Origin: Halobacteriovoraceae bacterium
Lineage (GTDB): Bacteria > Bdellovibrionota > Bacteriovoracia > Bacteriovoracales > Bacteriovoracaceae
DNA: 64,000 nt
Direction of reading: 5' to 3'
Assembly (NCBI GenBank): GCA_020635115.1
Contig: JACKAK010000006.1
Span: forward strand, 124,001-188,000
Shown here: positions 62,093 to 64,000 of the stretch, piece by piece
Position numbering within the stretch: position 1 is the stretch's first letter
How the letters are laid out: each line of letters opens with the position of its first letter
Program-made: the position numbers and the translations under genes
Notes under the pieces: model-generated
Seen by the model: the letters and a program-made list of their open reading frames with translations, nothing else
Databases searched by the model: none
Told to the model about the DNA's origin: nothing

Positions 62093-63335
62093 TTTCAGAA
62101 TAAGCTCTGTCCTGCTCTGCTTGTCTAGTGGCCCAATAAATATTTGCATCTCTAAGCTCATCTAAAAATGTATAGGCCCTCTTCTCCGAATAATCCTTAA
62201 CATAAGAAGAATAACGCATCCTAAAGTATTCCCTTGGATAAAACCCATCTCCACAAGGACTCATATACATTCTCTTGCAATACTTATCCCTTTCTCCTGA
62301 AACCCGATACCAAAAGAGGTGGCCATGCCTTGGTAACCATTGAATACAAAACCTAAAATCCATTATAAGAGGCTTTCTATCTTCACTAAGATTGGTGGGC
62401 ATTATGCAATGAACTCTAATAAAGTCCTGACTCAACTTTTCACTTCTCACCATTAGTTGCAATGACAAGCCCTTAAAATATTCATTATCAGGTAAATAAG
62501 TAGTGATATTCTCCCAATTTGTAGAGCTTTCCATATTTTTGATTTCATCAATTTTTAATAATTCTGTTATATCCAAATGAAGAAATGACTCTTTCAACAT
62601 TGGCTTCTCTTCATCCGCCAATACAAGATATTTATTTCGGTCTATACCTAAATTTTTAGAAATCTCTGGGTCATCTATCGGATAATCAAATAGTTCTGAG
62701 TTAAAAATCCTACCTTCTTCAAGGTAGAGTGAAAATAATGGTTGTTGCTTTCTCCTTTCAATCACAGAGTCAGCTAGGGCAAAAGCATAAGCAGGATTTC
62801 CTACAGGCTGGCCCGTTGCTGACTCAATAGCACTAAAGATTAAATTATGTTTCGTATGATTACACCACCACTCTTCACCGCATCTTTCAAGCCCTTCTTC
62901 AATCATCCCTAAATAGAAACGAAAGTAATCTTCCAATGCTTCAAAACATAAATCATTCGTGGCAAAGCTAAACTTCTTCGCAATTCTTTGGCCAATCTGC
63001 TTTTTCGTTAATGAAACATATTTGCTCAAGAGCTTGTAAAAACCCCATCCTGAAGCCTTAGACATCTTGGCTACGATTTGTACTAAACAATAATCCTCAT
63101 AGCTTTTAAATTGATTTGCAGGCTTATTTATAACCGAAAGAGGGCGACCACGACTTTTCTCTTCTTTCCTTCGAGGCTTCGGTGTAAATGTCCTTCCACA
63201 CAACTTGCAGAGATACCTCTGCACATAGTTGCGACCTCTCCTGAACTTTCCATATTTCCTTGCCACACTCTTAGATGGTCGTGATGACCTCTTTCGACAA
63301 ATGCAATCGCTTGCATTACTTTTCTTATCTTCCAT
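62082..63335 (-). CDS. Zinc-ribbon protein of a mobile element, function unknown
   Basis: 417 residues. The N-terminus has CICRK and, after KYGKFRRGRNYVQRYLCK, a second pair CKLCGRTFT: a zinc ribbon like those at the start of IS1-type and other transposases (YxCxxCGRxF). A Lys/Arg-rich linker follows. The rest has no DDE or HUH motif that I can identify; an acidic region (YLVLADEEKPMLK) and a Trp/Tyr-rich C-terminus are seen. It may be a DNA-binding protein of the element. The start has no clear ribosome site. Convergent overlap of 11 bases with the RHH gene. Confidence 0.5.
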   Translation of the reverse strand: MEDKKSNASDCICRKRSSRPSKSVARKYGKFRRGRNYVQRYLCKLCGRTFTPKPRRKEEKSRGRPLSVINKPANQFKSYEDYCLVQIVAKMSKASGWGFYKLLSKYVSLTKKQIGQRIAKKFSFATNDLCFEALEDYFRFYLGMIEEGLERCGEEWWCNHTKHNLIFSAIESATGQPVGNPAYAFALADSVIERRKQQPLFSLYLEEGRIFNSELFDYPIDDPEISKNLGIDRNKYLVLADEEKPMLKESFLHLDITELLKIDEIKNMESSTNWENITTYLPDNEYFKGLSLQLMVRSEKLSQDFIRVHCIMPTNLSEDRKPLIMDFRFCIQWLPRHGHLFWYRVSGERDKYCKRMYMSPCGDGFYPREYFRMRYSSYVKDYSEKRAYTFLDELRDANIYWATRQAEQDRAYSEIIH

Positions 63336-63415
63336 TCAACGATTTTATACGAAGAATGAAGATGATATTTGACCAGAACAATTTCAAGAGCTTAATCAAA
63401 TGCAAATGATTGCAT

Positions 63416-64000
63416 TTAATTCGAGGGGTACAACTTCTTCCAATCTGAGTAATTTAACAAATGAAAGTTAGCCTCAGGGGCACAACTAAATGTTCTGTGC
63501 TTATATCTTAGTTGGTTTTGAAGCCTGACACTCTCTTTTTTATTTGAAATATCAATTTCTATATCTGTGTAAATGTTTATTTGTAATCCTGTCGTTTTAT
63601 CCGTCAACTGAGAGGGTTCTGTAAAAACAGCCTTTCCTAAAACTGACACATCTTTTTCTGACTTAATTTTTCCCGCAAAAACTTCCTTCGAGCTACTGAA
63701 GCCAAATAGCTTTTCCGTCTCCCTATACTGAAGCATATATTTTATTTTTGAAGCAAAATGACTAGGGTTTTGTATTAGGCCCTCCATTAAATTGCTCGTT
63801 ACTTTTTTAGAAACATCTTTAACTAAAGCCTCTCTTATTTTAAACAGTTCTTTCAAATCACCATTTTTAGAAAAATCTTTTACCATTACTTTCAAGTCAG
63901 CCTTTTTAAAGATTTCTGATATTTCTTTTAGATTTAAGCTCTTCAATGAAGAAATATCCCCACTGAACACAGCCCTCTCTTTACCATCTATTATTACTTT
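63416..64000 (-). CDS. Unknown protein, 5' end beyond window
   Basis: The frame is open to the window edge: residues before the GTG at 63970 read KVIIDGKERA without a stop, so the gene starts outside and the true start is unseen. The visible 195 residues are helical and Lys-rich in the first half (LKEISEIFKKADLKVMVKD) and beta-like later (LQINIYTDIEIDIS). No known domain. It is part of the integrated element and precedes the zinc-ribbon gene on the same strand. Confidence 0.5.
   Translation of the reverse strand, partial: KVIIDGKERAVFSGDISSLKSLNLKEISEIFKKADLKVMVKDFSKNGDLKELFKIREALVKDVSKKVTSNLMEGLIQNPSHFASKIKYMLQYRETEKLFGFSSSKEVFAGKIKSEKDVSVLGKAVFTEPSQLTDKTTGLQINIYTDIEIDISNKKESVRLQNQLRYKHRTFSCAPEANFHLLNYSDWKKLYPSN

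Larger units (their letters stand above)
56537..64000. mobile_element. Probable integrated element at tRNA-His (right end outside window)
   Basis: From the tRNA 3' end rightward no housekeeping gene is found. The region holds a large serine recombinase next to the tRNA, a resolvase-type recombinase, a ribbon-helix-helix regulator, small overlapping unknown genes and zinc-ribbon proteins, all typical of an integrative element or integrated plasmid. The left boundary lies within or at the end of the tRNA. No second copy of the tRNA 3' end was seen before 64000, so the other end is beyond the window. GGCC words are less frequent here than in the chromosomal part, also fitting transfer. There are no phage structural or conjugation genes in the visible part. 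Confidence 0.65.

Noticed and set aside
56614..64000. A second copy of the tRNA-His 3' end marking the far attachment site.
   Set aside because: Looked for the T-arm and acceptor sequence on both strands; none seen, so the far end must lie beyond the window.
1..64000. CRISPR arrays or rRNA genes.
   Set aside because: No regularly spaced direct repeats and no rRNA-like conserved blocks were seen.

Overview
The window is AT-rich bacterial chromosome (roughly one third G+C by eye). It carries many exported or lipoprotein genes of no recognisable family beside ordinary housekeeping genes. This mix (type IV pilin-like adhesins, YejA-like binding protein, PrkA kinase, DCC thioredoxin-fold protein, independent phosphoglycerate mutase plus PfkA, many lineage-specific secreted proteins) fits a marine predatory bacterium of the Bacteriovorax/Halobacteriovorax type. 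That assignment is inference from gene content and composition; no rRNA is present to settle it.

Layout. 1-5 kb: the end of a cell-wall amidase, an M3 oligopeptidase and a multi-pass transporter-like protein. 5-15 kb: a DtxR-type regulator with an exported partner, a Cys-rich exported protein, a DCC-family protein, a dolichol-phosphate-mannose-synthase-like glycosyltransferase, a decayed gene remnant, rpiB, ahcY, a THUMP-type rRNA methyltransferase and a stomatin/SPFH protein. 14-30 kb: an accessory zone of exported proteins (a NlpC/P60-like enzyme, two proteins sharing an N-terminal module, one of them ending in a methyltransferase domain), a YejA-like binding protein coupled to a GNAT enzyme, a PD-(D/E)XK-like protein, an acyl-CoA dehydrogenase and a complete ISL3-type insertion sequence carrying a small passenger gene. 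30-36 kb: gpmI, pfkA and glutamate dehydrogenase. 36-44 kb: a four-gene operon of three pilin-like proteins and a di-haem cytochrome c peroxidase. 44-50 kb: parB/parA, then rhodanese-nadA-cysteine desulfurase-lipoprotein. 50-56 kb: a sulfatase-modifying-factor-like protein, prkA, an RluA-type pseudouridine synthase, a HAD phosphatase and a small barrel-like protein.

At 56.5 kb a tRNA-His gene marks the left edge of a probable integrated element that runs off the right end of the window. Its first gene is a large serine recombinase whose reading frame continues through the whole tRNA on the opposite strand. Behind it lie small unknown genes, a second serine recombinase of the resolvase type, a ribbon-helix-helix regulator and zinc-ribbon proteins.

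The most interesting points are: the recombinase whose C-terminus is written by antisense tRNA-His; a 1185-residue pilin-like protein with C-type-lectin-like segments; a signal-peptide-bearing methyltransferase that shares a module with a solenoid-repeat protein; the passenger gene inside the insertion sequence; and a marked excess of the tetranucleotide GGCC in the chromosomal part that is weaker in the mobile parts.
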